From: UBA1195 sp045598025
GTDB taxonomy: Bacteria; Bacteroidota; Bacteroidia; Bacteroidales; WCHB1-69
Length of the DNA stretch: 37,611 bases
Assembly (NCBI GenBank): GCA_045598025.1
Contig: JAZLLH010000072.1
Location: forward strand, 1-37,611
Direction of reading: 5' to 3'
The notes beneath the pieces are model-generated. The model was not told the origin of the DNA and did no database searches. It saw nothing but the letters and a program-made list of their open reading frames with translations. Numbering within the stretch: position 1 is the stretch's first letter; each line of letters begins with the position of its first letter. The position numbers and the translations under genes were made by a program. Positions 21,955 through 30,663 of this stretch are shown here, one piece after another.

Positions 21955-24251
21955 AAAAACATTGGCTCGTCATATGGTTGATTCTGTGTATTCCTTTATG
22001 GGGATGGAATCAGAGTGTCGGAGTCGTACTCAGTGGAGGCGGAGCCAAAGGTCTTCTGCACATCGGAGTACTGAAAGCCCTGGAAGAAAAGGGCATTCCC
22101 ATTGACTATATCGCCGGAACCTCCATGGGAGCTATCATCGCCGGATTGTATGCAGAAGGCTATTCTCCCGATGAAATGAAGGAGATATTCGAATCCGACG
22201 AAATCAACCTGTGGATTAGCGGAGACATCGAAAGCAAGTACATGTACTTCTTCAAGAAAACCCAGCCCAGTTCCACATGGATACAGCTTTCCTTCGACCT
22301 CAAACTCTCACATTTTGATCCCAAACTGCCCACCAATCTGATTTCGCCTCACCAGATGGACCTGGCCTTTGTCGAAATCATGGGCGCTGCCGATGCTGCC
22401 TCGCACGGAAATTTCGACAGCCTGATGATTCCTTTCCGCTGCAATGCCACCAACATCACCCGGCATGAAGAGGTTGTTTTCAGCAAAGGTCCACTGAAGG
22501 ATGCCGTACGTGCTTCCATGTCCTTTCCTTTTGTATTCAAACCGCTCATCATTGACAGCTGCATTCTTTACGATGGAGGAATGATGAACAATTTTCCCCT
22601 GCACATCATGAAGGAGGACTTCCAACCCGACTACGTCATCGGAGTAGTGGCATCGGACATGTTCTCCTCCCAACCCAGCGAGGACGACATCGTATCCATC
22701 ATCGAAAGCATGATTACTACACCCAACCGCACGGATCCCTCCTTCCACGATAAAGGCATCATTCTGTCCCCTCCCATTCCGAGTGATTTGGGTGTAACCG
22801 ATTTCGAAAAAGGCCTTCCGCTGATTCAGGAAGGGTACGAATACACCATGAAATACATTGACAGTATACGGAAAGATGTATCCAGAACCTTCACACCCTT
22901 CCAGGCCCACATGAGACGGATGAAATTCCGGACCCGCATGCCGGATCTCTGCATCGGGAATGTCAAAATCAACGGACTGACTCCCTTTCAGGAAAAAATC
23001 ATCAAACCCATACTGCTGAAAGACAAAGAAGTCGTACATTTTGACGAATTCAAGAAGCGTTACTCCAAACTGATGCAGGAAGAAAGGATAGAAAGCATCT
23101 ACCCGCATATCACCTACGACTCCCTTCATCAGTACTACCACATGAATTTGGACCTGAAACAGAAAAAACCGTTTACCGCCAAATTCGGAGGACATATTTC
23201 CACGGGAACCTACACTACCTTCTATGGGCAACTGCTGTACCAGACGCTGGATGTACAGTCCGTCAGTGCCGGAGTAGACGGATTCGTCGGAAGATACTAC
23301 AACGCAGCCGTCGGATTTCTCCGTCTGGACTACTACCAGCAGTCACCTTTTTATCAGGTGCTCAAGTTCGGAGCACAACGCTGGAACTATTTCAATACAG
23401 ACATCACCCTGCTGCGGGAGGAATCCTCCACCTTCCTCATACAGAAGAACCAGTTTTTCGAATATTCTCTGGCCTTCCCCATATCCCGTTCAGCCAAATG
23501 GATGACGGGTGTGGACATTTTCAAGGAAACGGACAAATACTATCATACCAATAACATTTCCGACCACGATATCAACGACATCAACCGTTTCAAAGGAATA
23601 CGTCCCTTCATTGAATTCGAATACAACACCACCGACTTCACTGATTTTGCCACCCAAGGCCTGCGTCTGTATGTCAACGGAAACTACCAGAACGGAAGTG
23701 AAGTCAACATTCCCGGAACGACCTCTCAATTGGAAACCATCAGTGAAAAACGGAGGGAATGGATCAATATCAACGCCATTGCCAGTGCTTTATGGCCTCT
23801 GGGAAGATACTACCGCATCGGTTTCTATGCCCACGCGGCCTTGTCCAACCAGCCGATGTTTACCAGTTACACGGCCACGCTGATGCGTTCCAACACTTTC
23901 GCTCCCACACCGGAAAGCAGCATTGCCTACCTGCCGCAATTCCGCAATCCGAATTTTGCCGCTGCAGGTATCAACAACATCCTGATAATTCGGAAAAAGC
24001 TGCAGCTTCGTATGGACACCTACTACTTTCAACCGTTCTGCAAGGTGGAAGAAATCGACGAATCCGGTGTACAACAGAAAATCGTACTGGAAGATTTTTC
24101 CATGCTGTTCTACGCCTCACTGGCCTACCCGACCAGATTCGGCCCGCTGGCCATGTCATTTTCTCTCTATCCTCAAAGCGGAAAACAGAAAATAGAAACC
24201 CTGTTCAATATCAGCTTCGGCTACCTTTTATTTGAACACAAAATATACTGA
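21951..24251 (+). CDS. Patatin-like phospholipase with POTRA-like and beta-barrel domains (type Vd autotransporter-like)
   Basis: The 766-residue exported protein has a signal peptide (MKKHWLVIWLILCIPLWGWN) followed at once by a patatin domain. The oxyanion loop GGGAKG is at 29-34, nucleophile Ser58 in GTSMG at 56-60 and Asp208 in DGG at 208-210, so the Ser-Asp dyad is intact. A POTRA-like domain at about 335-410 (IGNVKINGLTPFQ) links to an approximately 360-residue C-terminal beta-barrel ending in SFGYLLFEHKIY, with an aromatic near the end as in outer-membrane proteins. This layout is that of PlpD/FplA type Vd autotransporters, in which the lipase is carried to the surface by its own barrel. 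An in-frame ATG at 21759 lies inside rsmE and is rejected because it hides the signal peptide. Confidence 0.9.
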   Translation: MKKHWLVIWLILCIPLWGWNQSVGVVLSGGGAKGLLHIGVLKALEEKGIPIDYIAGTSMGAIIAGLYAEGYSPDEMKEIFESDEINLWISGDIESKYMYFFKKTQPSSTWIQLSFDLKLSHFDPKLPTNLISPHQMDLAFVEIMGAADAASHGNFDSLMIPFRCNATNITRHEEVVFSKGPLKDAVRASMSFPFVFKPLIIDSCILYDGGMMNNFPLHIMKEDFQPDYVIGVVASDMFSSQPSEDDIVSIIESMITTPNRTDPSFHDKGIILSPPIPSDLGVTDFEKGLPLIQEGYEYTMKYIDSIRKDVSRTFTPFQAHMRRMKFRTRMPDLCIGNVKINGLTPFQEKIIKPILLKDKEVVHFDEFKKRYSKLMQEERIESIYPHITYDSLHQYYHMNLDLKQKKPFTAKFGGHISTGTYTTFYGQLLYQTLDVQSVSAGVDGFVGRYYNAAVGFLRLDYYQQSPFYQVLKFGAQRWNYFNTDITLLREESSTFLIQKNQFFEYSLAFPISRSAKWMTGVDIFKETDKYYHTNNISDHDINDINRFKGIRPFIEFEYNTTDFTDFATQGLRLYVNGNYQNGSEVNIPGTTSQLETISEKRREWININAIASALWPLGRYYRIGFYAHAALSNQPMFTSYTATLMRSNTFAPTPESSIAYLPQFRNPNFAAAGINNILIIRKKLQLRMDTYYFQPFCKVEEIDESGVQQKIVLEDFSMLFYASLAYPTRFGPLAMSFSLYPQSGKQKIETLFNISFGYLLFEHKIY

Positions 24252-24254
24252 GTA

Positions 24255-25643
24255 ATGAAGAAATTATTGTCAATCATTTGTCTGCTGTGCATCTGTGCCT
24301 CCCTGACCGCCGGAAAATTCGGTGCTTCTGTCAACTATTTGGTGTTTCACCTGCCGGATGACACATCCTATCTGGAACTGCAATACCTGATCCTGGGCAA
24401 CGGCCTGATGTACACAGCCCAAGAAGACGGAGGATTCCAGGGTCGCGTTCAAGTGGATGTAAGTCTTCAGTCCAAGACGGACAACAGCCGCATTGACCGC
24501 TGTTTTCACCTGCTGACAGCCACCTATCCGGATGCCTCCCAGGAGGGAAAGGAAAACAATTTCAACCTGTCCCGCATACCGGCCCCGGCCGACATATACA
24601 CGCTCTACGTATGCGTGCGGGATGAAAACGACACCAACAGTCAACCATTCTGCTTTTCATCGGATGTGGACCTGCGCTTTGACCGTCAGAAGGTCTGCAT
24701 GTCCAGCATACAATGCATAGAAGCTTACGATCAGGCCAAGAAGGAAAGCATTTTCAACAAGAACGGACTGACCATTGTCCCTTATTTCTCGGATTACTAT
24801 CCTTCTGAAGTCAATAAACTCAACTTTATGCAGGAAATATACAACACGGACAAAGTGGTTCGTAAACAGGAAAAATGCAAACTGACGGCCTATATTTCCC
24901 ATAGCGGTGAGAATATCCACATCCTGCAAATGAAGAAAACACGCATGTTCGAAGGATGCCAGAAATACGTATATCTTTGCAGTTTTCCCATCGACAGCCT
25001 GCCCTCAGGCAATTATTACCTGCACACCCGCGTGGTGGATCCGGATGGCAATGAACTGGTCTGTGACAGCATTTTCTTCCAAAGGAGCAATCCCGGAGTT
25101 GGCGTATATTCAACCAATCCTTTGAAAGACAGCATCTCCATTGACACATTGAAATTATATATCGACTACCTGACCCCCATTGCCCAAAAGAACGAAATCG
25201 ATTTCATCCGTTCGGCCAAAAAGCAGGACTATCAGAGTTTGGCGAATTTCTTCTATGATTTCTGGAACAGACGCAATGCCGATGACCCATGGGATGAATG
25301 GTTCCGATACTACGGCAACGTGAAGCGAGTCAACCACAATTACTCCACACTGCGCTTCAAGGGATACCGTACCGACCGGGGATTTTACTATCTGAAGTAC
25401 GGTGCGCCCAGCGACATAGAATACTACCCGCTCGAAGACGGGCTGAATCCGTACGAAATATGGCGCTACTACCAGTTGGAAGACCAGACGGACGTCTACT
25501 TCATATTCGGAGACCTGGACCTTACAACCAAGGATTACACCATGATCTGCAGCAACAAGAAAGACGAGATTTACGATCCCAGATGGAAATTCCGTTTAAA
25601 ACCGAAAGACGTCCGGCCGGCCAGCATTTATGATGTCGAATAA
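24255..25643 (+). CDS. GWxTD domain-containing exported protein (GYRTD variant)
   Basis: The 462-residue protein starts with a signal peptide (MKKLLSIICLLCICASLTAG); Cys14 is preceded by Ile, a poor lipobox, so it may be simply periplasmic. The last 130 residues form the GWxTD domain: WNRRNADDPWDEWFRYYGNV, KGYRTDRGFYYLKYGAPSDIE (GYRTDRG at 370-376) and PYEIWRYYQ. Tyr replaces the usual Trp of the motif. The N-terminal 250 residues are beta-rich and not recognised. The domain has no assigned activity. The start lies three bases after the patatin stop, and both follow the SurA cassette, suggesting an outer-membrane or envelope-assembly setting. Confidence 0.88.
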   Translation: MKKLLSIICLLCICASLTAGKFGASVNYLVFHLPDDTSYLELQYLILGNGLMYTAQEDGGFQGRVQVDVSLQSKTDNSRIDRCFHLLTATYPDASQEGKENNFNLSRIPAPADIYTLYVCVRDENDTNSQPFCFSSDVDLRFDRQKVCMSSIQCIEAYDQAKKESIFNKNGLTIVPYFSDYYPSEVNKLNFMQEIYNTDKVVRKQEKCKLTAYISHSGENIHILQMKKTRMFEGCQKYVYLCSFPIDSLPSGNYYLHTRVVDPDGNELVCDSIFFQRSNPGVGVYSTNPLKDSISIDTLKLYIDYLTPIAQKNEIDFIRSAKKQDYQSLANFFYDFWNRRNADDPWDEWFRYYGNVKRVNHNYSTLRFKGYRTDRGFYYLKYGAPSDIEYYPLEDGLNPYEIWRYYQLEDQTDVYFIFGDLDLTTKDYTMICSNKKDEIYDPRWKFRLKPKDVRPASIYDVE

Positions 25644-25691
25644 AACAAATTACATATAAATACATACCTTAAAATTTAAACACACACCGTT

Positions 25692-27443
25692 ATGAACCTA
25701 TTCACCGTCATGATTATTGTATTCATCGTAGGATACATACTCATCGCCCTTGAACATCCTGTCAAAATCAACAAGTCCGCAACCTCCTTGCTGCTGGCCT
25801 GTCTTTTATGGGTTTTCCTGGCCGTAGGCGGAGCAGCCCTGCTGGCTGATCCCGCTTCCTTCCACGCCTTCCGGATTGCACAACCCGGAAGCACCTATAT
25901 CGACTGGTTGGTGCACAATCAGCTGGTACACACTTTGGGAGAAACAGCCGAAATCATTTTCTTCCTGATGGGAGCCATGACCATAGTGGAACTGATCGAC
26001 ACCATGGGTGGATTCAAACTCATAACCGACAAGATTGTCACTACCCAAAAGACCCGGCTGATGGTCATTATCTGTGTACTTACCTTTTTCCTGTCGGCCA
26101 TACTGGACAACATGACCACCGCCATCATCATGGTGGCCGTACTGCACAAACTGGTCGGACACAAGAAGGAACGCTGGATCTTTTCCAGTATGGTCATTCT
26201 GGCGGCCAATGCCGGAGGAACCTGGTCACCCATGGGAGACGTGACGACCATCATGCTTTGGGTGGCCGGAAAAATATCCGCATGGAATATCATCAAAGCA
26301 ACTTTCCTGGCCAGCCTTGTATCCATCATCATACCGATGATTGTCATCTCCTTCTTCATGAAAGGAAATGTTGAACGTCCGGAAGATGACCGTCAGCATC
26401 TGAACGCCGACTATAATATTCCCCAATGGGAAAGCCGGCTCTTCCTGTTCCTGGGCATCGGACTGCTGTTTTGCGTACCGGTGTTCAAGACACTGACACA
26501 CCTGCCTCCCTACCTGGGCATGCTGGGCGTACTCGGCATTCTTTGGGTTACCTCCGAAATTATTCACCGTCACCAGACGGATATCAAGCACAATCCATTC
26601 GCAATCAATGCAATTCTTTCCAGAATTGATGTCACCAGCATATTGTTTTTCTTGGGCATACTGATGGCCGTCGGCGCCCTTTCTACGGCAGGACACCTCA
26701 GTTTGCTTGCCCAAACCCTGGACAAAATGCCCGTTGGAGAACCCGGAAAATACTACATCATCAACCTGATCATCGGCTTGTTCTCCTCCGTTATTGACAA
26801 TGTGCCCTTAGTAGCCGGAGCCATGGGAATGTATGCTTTTCCGATGGACCACTATTTTTGGGAGATGCTGGCCTATTGCGCCGGTACCGGTGGCAGCATT
26901 CTCATCATCGGTTCTGCCGCTGGAGTAGCAGTCATGGGTATGGAAAAAACAGACTTCATATGGTACCTCAAAAACATATCCTGGATTGCCCTCATCGGTT
27001 ATTTTGCCGGAGCCGGCGTCTTTGTGTTAGAAAAATCCCTGCGTGAAAGCCACGCACAGAAAGAAGAGCCGCAGCGCGTGCAGGTTGCCATGAACGAAAT
27101 CAGCATACGCGACTATCTGGAAAACCACACCTTCTATATTGTGGAAGACAGGAAGGGAAGCGATATGCAGGACAGCTCTACCATCCGCTTCATCGGTTTT
27201 GATACAGACAAACCCATTTCCTATTACGGGACCAAAATCACCACCTTCAGTCAACGGCAGCGCAGCATGGAATTATACAACCAGGATGTCAATATATGCA
27301 GAGGCAATATCACTTTGGGGAACCCCATGGGTGATACACTGGTACCTGTATTGTTCGGCAATCGGCAGCTGATTGTATCCCAAAGCGGAGCCGTATATTT
27401 TGTCACGCCCAACGGCCCCTTCGAACTCAAACGGATGAACTGA
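25692..27443 (+). CDS. nhaD: Na+/H+ antiporter, NhaD family, with C-terminal extension
   Basis: Residues 1-450 form a polytopic inner-membrane protein of the NhaD type in the ion transporter superfamily. GETAEIIFFLMGAMTIVELIDTMGGF, LSAILDNMTTAIIMVAVL and AANAGGTWSPMGDVTTIMLW are the conserved helix-hairpin motifs, and SSVIDNVPLVAGAMGM is the matching second half. It should expel Na+ (or Li+) in exchange for H+. After the last helix (about 430-449) a 133-residue hydrophilic tail follows (RESHAQKEEPQ to the end), containing TFYIVEDRKGSD and NRQLIVSQSGAVYFV; I do not recognise it and it is longer than usual for NhaD. A 48-base gap precedes the gene, so it may have its own promoter. Confidence 0.9.
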   Translation: MNLFTVMIIVFIVGYILIALEHPVKINKSATSLLLACLLWVFLAVGGAALLADPASFHAFRIAQPGSTYIDWLVHNQLVHTLGETAEIIFFLMGAMTIVELIDTMGGFKLITDKIVTTQKTRLMVIICVLTFFLSAILDNMTTAIIMVAVLHKLVGHKKERWIFSSMVILAANAGGTWSPMGDVTTIMLWVAGKISAWNIIKATFLASLVSIIIPMIVISFFMKGNVERPEDDRQHLNADYNIPQWESRLFLFLGIGLLFCVPVFKTLTHLPPYLGMLGVLGILWVTSEIIHRHQTDIKHNPFAINAILSRIDVTSILFFLGILMAVGALSTAGHLSLLAQTLDKMPVGEPGKYYIINLIIGLFSSVIDNVPLVAGAMGMYAFPMDHYFWEMLAYCAGTGGSILIIGSAAGVAVMGMEKTDFIWYLKNISWIALIGYFAGAGVFVLEKSLRESHAQKEEPQRVQVAMNEISIRDYLENHTFYIVEDRKGSDMQDSSTIRFIGFDTDKPISYYGTKITTFSQRQRSMELYNQDVNICRGNITLGNPMGDTLVPVLFGNRQLIVSQSGAVYFVTPNGPFELKRMN

Positions 27444-27462
27444 TACCCCAAGCGGAAAGCAC

Positions 27463-28914
27463 ATGGTAAACGACTGGATGGAACCTTCCGAAGAGGAGAA
27501 AAAAGAGATTGAAGCCTACGTGAACCGCTTTGAGAACATGGTCCGCAACGGCAGAGGACTTGCATTTTTCGACGAGGAAGAATATCTTTGCATCATTGAA
27601 CACTATCTGATGGAACAAAACTATCCGATGGCGGAATTGGCGTTGGAACTGGCCCAATCCATGTATCCCTCGAACATACCCATACAGTTGCGCCGCGTCA
27701 GCCTGCTCTCAGGGAAACAGGAAAAAGGAAAGGCCTTGCGGCTGATGCAGGAAATAGATGCCCCGGGGAGGGAGGTTGACGCAACGACACTCTACGAAGA
27801 GGCCATGCTGTACTCTGAACTGCAGAAATGGGATTTGTCCGAAAAAAAATTCCTACAGATTTTCACTTTACCCGAAAAGGACTGGAACGAATTCCGGCAG
27901 GACCCCATTTTTTATGCGGACATTGCAGAAATGTACACCTCCAAAGACGATTTGCTGAGCGCTCTTCCCTATTATGTGCATTCCTGGGACCTGGAAGCCA
28001 ACGACGACACCGATTCCAACATATCCTTTCTACTGTGCGAATTCAATGCCCGCAAACAGCTGGTGGAAGCGGCCGACATACTGATCAGAAAAACAGAACA
28101 GGATCCCCTGTCCGAATACGCCTGGATCATGCTGGGCAAAATACAGTTGGATCTGAAACATTATCAGCAGGCTGAAGACGCATACGACCATGCCCTGTCC
28201 TTGGGTACACATACCGACTGCATACTGGACCTGGCATCCGTATATGTACTGAGAGGAAGGGAAGAACAGGCCGAGGCCCTGTTCAAGGAATACCAGGACC
28301 TGCATTGGGACGAATACTCTCCCGATTTCCACATTGCCAGCGTATGCTACGACATGGAAGAGTGGACTTTAAGCATGCAATATTGCCAAAAAGCCATAGA
28401 CAGGGATCCCGGATTTTATCAAGCCTATAATCTGATGGCATTCGCTCTGGGTGCTCAAGACCGTTACATGGAGGGGATTCCTTATCTGCAGAAATCCTTG
28501 GAATTGTTTGATGACGATGCCTTTACCTACATCAATCTGGGAGAATTTCTGATGCAGGAAAACCGGGACGAAGAAGCCGGACAGATTTTCCAGCAGACCG
28601 TGGAACGCTATCCGGACGACAGCCGGGCCTGGCTGGCCTATGCCGACTATCTTGCCGATACGGAGCAATTGGATGCTGCCATCTCCGTTTTGCGCGAAGT
28701 AGTCCGTTTCCAGCCGAAAGAATCCGCTTATTTCTACCGTCTGGCCTATTATCATTTTCTACGGGAAGATGATGTCAGCGGAATGAGTTATCTGGAATAC
28801 GCTTACCGCATGAATCCCAATGGACTGAACGAGTTTATGGAAATGGATGAAAAATTGGCTTCCGTTCCCCTGGTACTCGCTTTTTTACATGAAATAAAAA
28901 ATCAAAAAAAATAA
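27463..28914 (+). CDS. Tetratricopeptide repeat protein
   Basis: The 483-residue protein has no signal peptide and no membrane helix, so it is probably cytosolic. From about residue 40 to the end it is built of TPR-like helical pairs. The clearest are YAWIMLGKIQLDLKHYQQA, LASVYVLRGREEQAEALFKEY, AYNLMAFALGAQDRYMEGI and YINLGEFLMQENRDEEAGQ. TPRs bind proteins; no catalytic domain is visible and the partner is unknown. It lies 19 bases after the antiporter gene and 9 before the DUF368 gene. The product is very acidic, rich in Glu and Asp. I cannot assign a more exact function. Confidence 0.85.
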   Translation: MVNDWMEPSEEEKKEIEAYVNRFENMVRNGRGLAFFDEEEYLCIIEHYLMEQNYPMAELALELAQSMYPSNIPIQLRRVSLLSGKQEKGKALRLMQEIDAPGREVDATTLYEEAMLYSELQKWDLSEKKFLQIFTLPEKDWNEFRQDPIFYADIAEMYTSKDDLLSALPYYVHSWDLEANDDTDSNISFLLCEFNARKQLVEAADILIRKTEQDPLSEYAWIMLGKIQLDLKHYQQAEDAYDHALSLGTHTDCILDLASVYVLRGREEQAEALFKEYQDLHWDEYSPDFHIASVCYDMEEWTLSMQYCQKAIDRDPGFYQAYNLMAFALGAQDRYMEGIPYLQKSLELFDDDAFTYINLGEFLMQENRDEEAGQIFQQTVERYPDDSRAWLAYADYLADTEQLDAAISVLREVVRFQPKESAYFYRLAYYHFLREDDVSGMSYLEYAYRMNPNGLNEFMEMDEKLASVPLVLAFLHEIKNQKK

Positions 28915-28923
28915 ACACATCCC

Positions 28924-29841
28924 ATGAAAAAACATCTAATGGTTTATTTGAAAGGCATTGCGATGGGAGCCGCAGACGTGGTGCCCGGTGTTTCCGGAGG
29001 AACCATCGCCTTCATCACCGGCATTTACGAACGGCTGATTACGGCCATCAAAAACATCAATGCGCACAATGTAAAACTGTTTTTCACCGGTCATTTCAAG
29101 GAATGCTGGAAAAACATAGACGGGACCTTTCTGGTATGCCTGATATTGGGCATAGGCACCAGTTTCCTTTCCCTGGCCAAACTGATTACTCATCTGATTG
29201 CCACTCAACCGACGGCCGTCTGGTCCTTCTTTTTCGGACTGATTATCGCCTCCACGCTTTTCGTGGGGAAAAAAGTGAAATGGAATGTAAAAACCGTACC
29301 GGCTTTTCTGATTTTTGCCCTGCTTTCCTTTTTCATCACAGCCCCCACCAACGCTCCGCTGAATTCAGACAGTGCGCTCTGGTATATTTTTATCTGCGGT
29401 GCCGTGGCCATTTGCGCCATGATACTGCCAGGTATTTCCGGAAGTTTCATTCTGCTGCTGCTGGGACAATACTTCTATATGATGAACGCTCTTTCCACCC
29501 TGGAAATTCTCGTCATTCTGGTATTTATGGCCGGAGCAATCATTGGCTTACTCTCCTTTGCCAATGTACTCTCCTGGCTGTTCAAACATTTTGAAATGCT
29601 CACGCTGGCATCCCTGACGGGCTTCATGTTCGGATCTCTGAACAAGATCTGGCCTTGGAAACAGACGCTGAGAACCTACGCTGACAAACACGGGGACATC
29701 GTTCCCTTGACCCAAAAGAACATTTTGCCCCAAAGCATCGACGGAAATTTCTTTCTGGCTCTCGGTCTGATTGCCATCGGATTTTTCCTGGTCATCGGCA
29801 TGGAGAAAATCGCGGCAAAAAAAGAAAAAAGCAAAGCCTGA
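28924..29841 (+). CDS. DUF368 undecaprenyl-phosphate translocase (PopT/UptA-class role)
   Basis: This 305-residue polytopic membrane protein carries the DUF368 signatures GIAMGAADVVPGVSGGTIAF at 11-30 and ILPGISGSFILLLLGQY in the second half, an inverted repeat arrangement. About eight hydrophobic segments are present. Members of DUF368 have been shown to return undecaprenyl phosphate to the cytoplasmic face for reuse in cell-wall and surface-glycan synthesis. In this window, with its many lipid-linked glycan genes, that role fits well but is inferred from the family. The C-terminus is a basic tail (AAKKEKSKA). The stop codon shares one base with the aroE start. Confidence 0.9.
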   Translation: MKKHLMVYLKGIAMGAADVVPGVSGGTIAFITGIYERLITAIKNINAHNVKLFFTGHFKECWKNIDGTFLVCLILGIGTSFLSLAKLITHLIATQPTAVWSFFFGLIIASTLFVGKKVKWNVKTVPAFLIFALLSFFITAPTNAPLNSDSALWYIFICGAVAICAMILPGISGSFILLLLGQYFYMMNALSTLEILVILVFMAGAIIGLLSFANVLSWLFKHFEMLTLASLTGFMFGSLNKIWPWKQTLRTYADKHGDIVPLTQKNILPQSIDGNFFLALGLIAIGFFLVIGMEKIAAKKEKSKA

Positions 29842-30581
29842 TGCGGGAATTCGGCCTGATTGGGAACCCGGTATCCCATAGCTCCTCACCGGCATACTTC
29901 CATCAGAAATGGCAGTCGGAAGGCATTTCGGATTGCCGCTATCTTTTGTTTCCGCTGGAATCTCTGCAGGGACTGTCCTCCCTTTTGGACACACATCCCG
30001 ACATTGTGGGACTTAATGTCACATCACCCTTCAAACAGAAAATCCTACAGATGGTTGATTGTGTGGATACAACGGCATCCTTTCTGGGAAGTGCCAATGT
30101 TCTCCGCATCAGCCGGGAAAGAAAAATCACCGCCTACAACACCGACCACATCGGATTCAAGCGGTTACTGGACGATTGCCCCTTTCTTCCGGAATCGGCC
30201 TTGGTATTGGGAAACGGTGGAGCTTCAGCGGCCGTTCGCTTCTGTCTGGAAAAGCGCGGCATCCCCTACCTTCGGATTTCCCGTCAGGGCGGAAACGGAC
30301 GTCTTTCATACACAGAAGTGGATAAGAACATACTGCAAAGCCACCGTCTCATCATCAATGCCACTCCGCTCGGCATGGAACCTTACAGCAACTGCTGTCC
30401 CGACCTTCCCTACGAATTCCTCAGTCCGCAGCATCTGCTCATCGACTTGGTGTATCATCCGGCCGAAAGTCTTTTCCTGCAAAAAGGGAAAGCTGCCGGA
30501 TGCACCATCCGTAACGGTTTGAGCATGCTGTACGCCCAGGCCGATGCAGCCTGGGAAATATGGAACAGGGACAGAGCATAA
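29841..30581 (+). CDS. aroE: Shikimate dehydrogenase
   Basis: The 246-residue enzyme reduces 3-dehydroshikimate with NADPH in aromatic amino acid synthesis. GLIGNPVSHSSSP at 5-17 binds shikimate, NVTSPFKQK supplies the catalytic Lys, and YNTDHIGF the catalytic Asp. The usual GAVNT(L/V) reads GSANVL, a conservative variant. The C-terminal INATPLGMEP and NGLSMLYAQADAAWEIW match AroE. The length is on the short side but usual for the short Bacteroidota form. It overlaps DUF368 by one base. aroB lies 1.4 kb downstream, after one unrelated gene. Confidence 0.94.
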   Translation: MREFGLIGNPVSHSSSPAYFHQKWQSEGISDCRYLLFPLESLQGLSSLLDTHPDIVGLNVTSPFKQKILQMVDCVDTTASFLGSANVLRISRERKITAYNTDHIGFKRLLDDCPFLPESALVLGNGGASAAVRFCLEKRGIPYLRISRQGGNGRLSYTEVDKNILQSHRLIINATPLGMEPYSNCCPDLPYEFLSPQHLLIDLVYHPAESLFLQKGKAAGCTIRNGLSMLYAQADAAWEIWNRDRA

Positions 30582-30621
30582 AAAATCAGGAAATTCAATG
30601 GAAAGAAGACGAAATATTGAT

Positions 30622-30629
30622 TACTTTTG
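30622..30629 (+). promoter_or_regulatory. Putative Bacteroidota -7 promoter element for the CNNM/aroB pair
   Basis: TACTTTTG followed by CA matches TAnnTTTG and ends 34 bases before the GTG start at 30664, within the 82-base gap after aroE. TTCAATG at 30594-30600 is a weak candidate for the upstream element. Confidence 0.42.
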
Positions 30630-30663
30630 CAGTTTATCATTTTAAACCAAACAGAAAACATAC

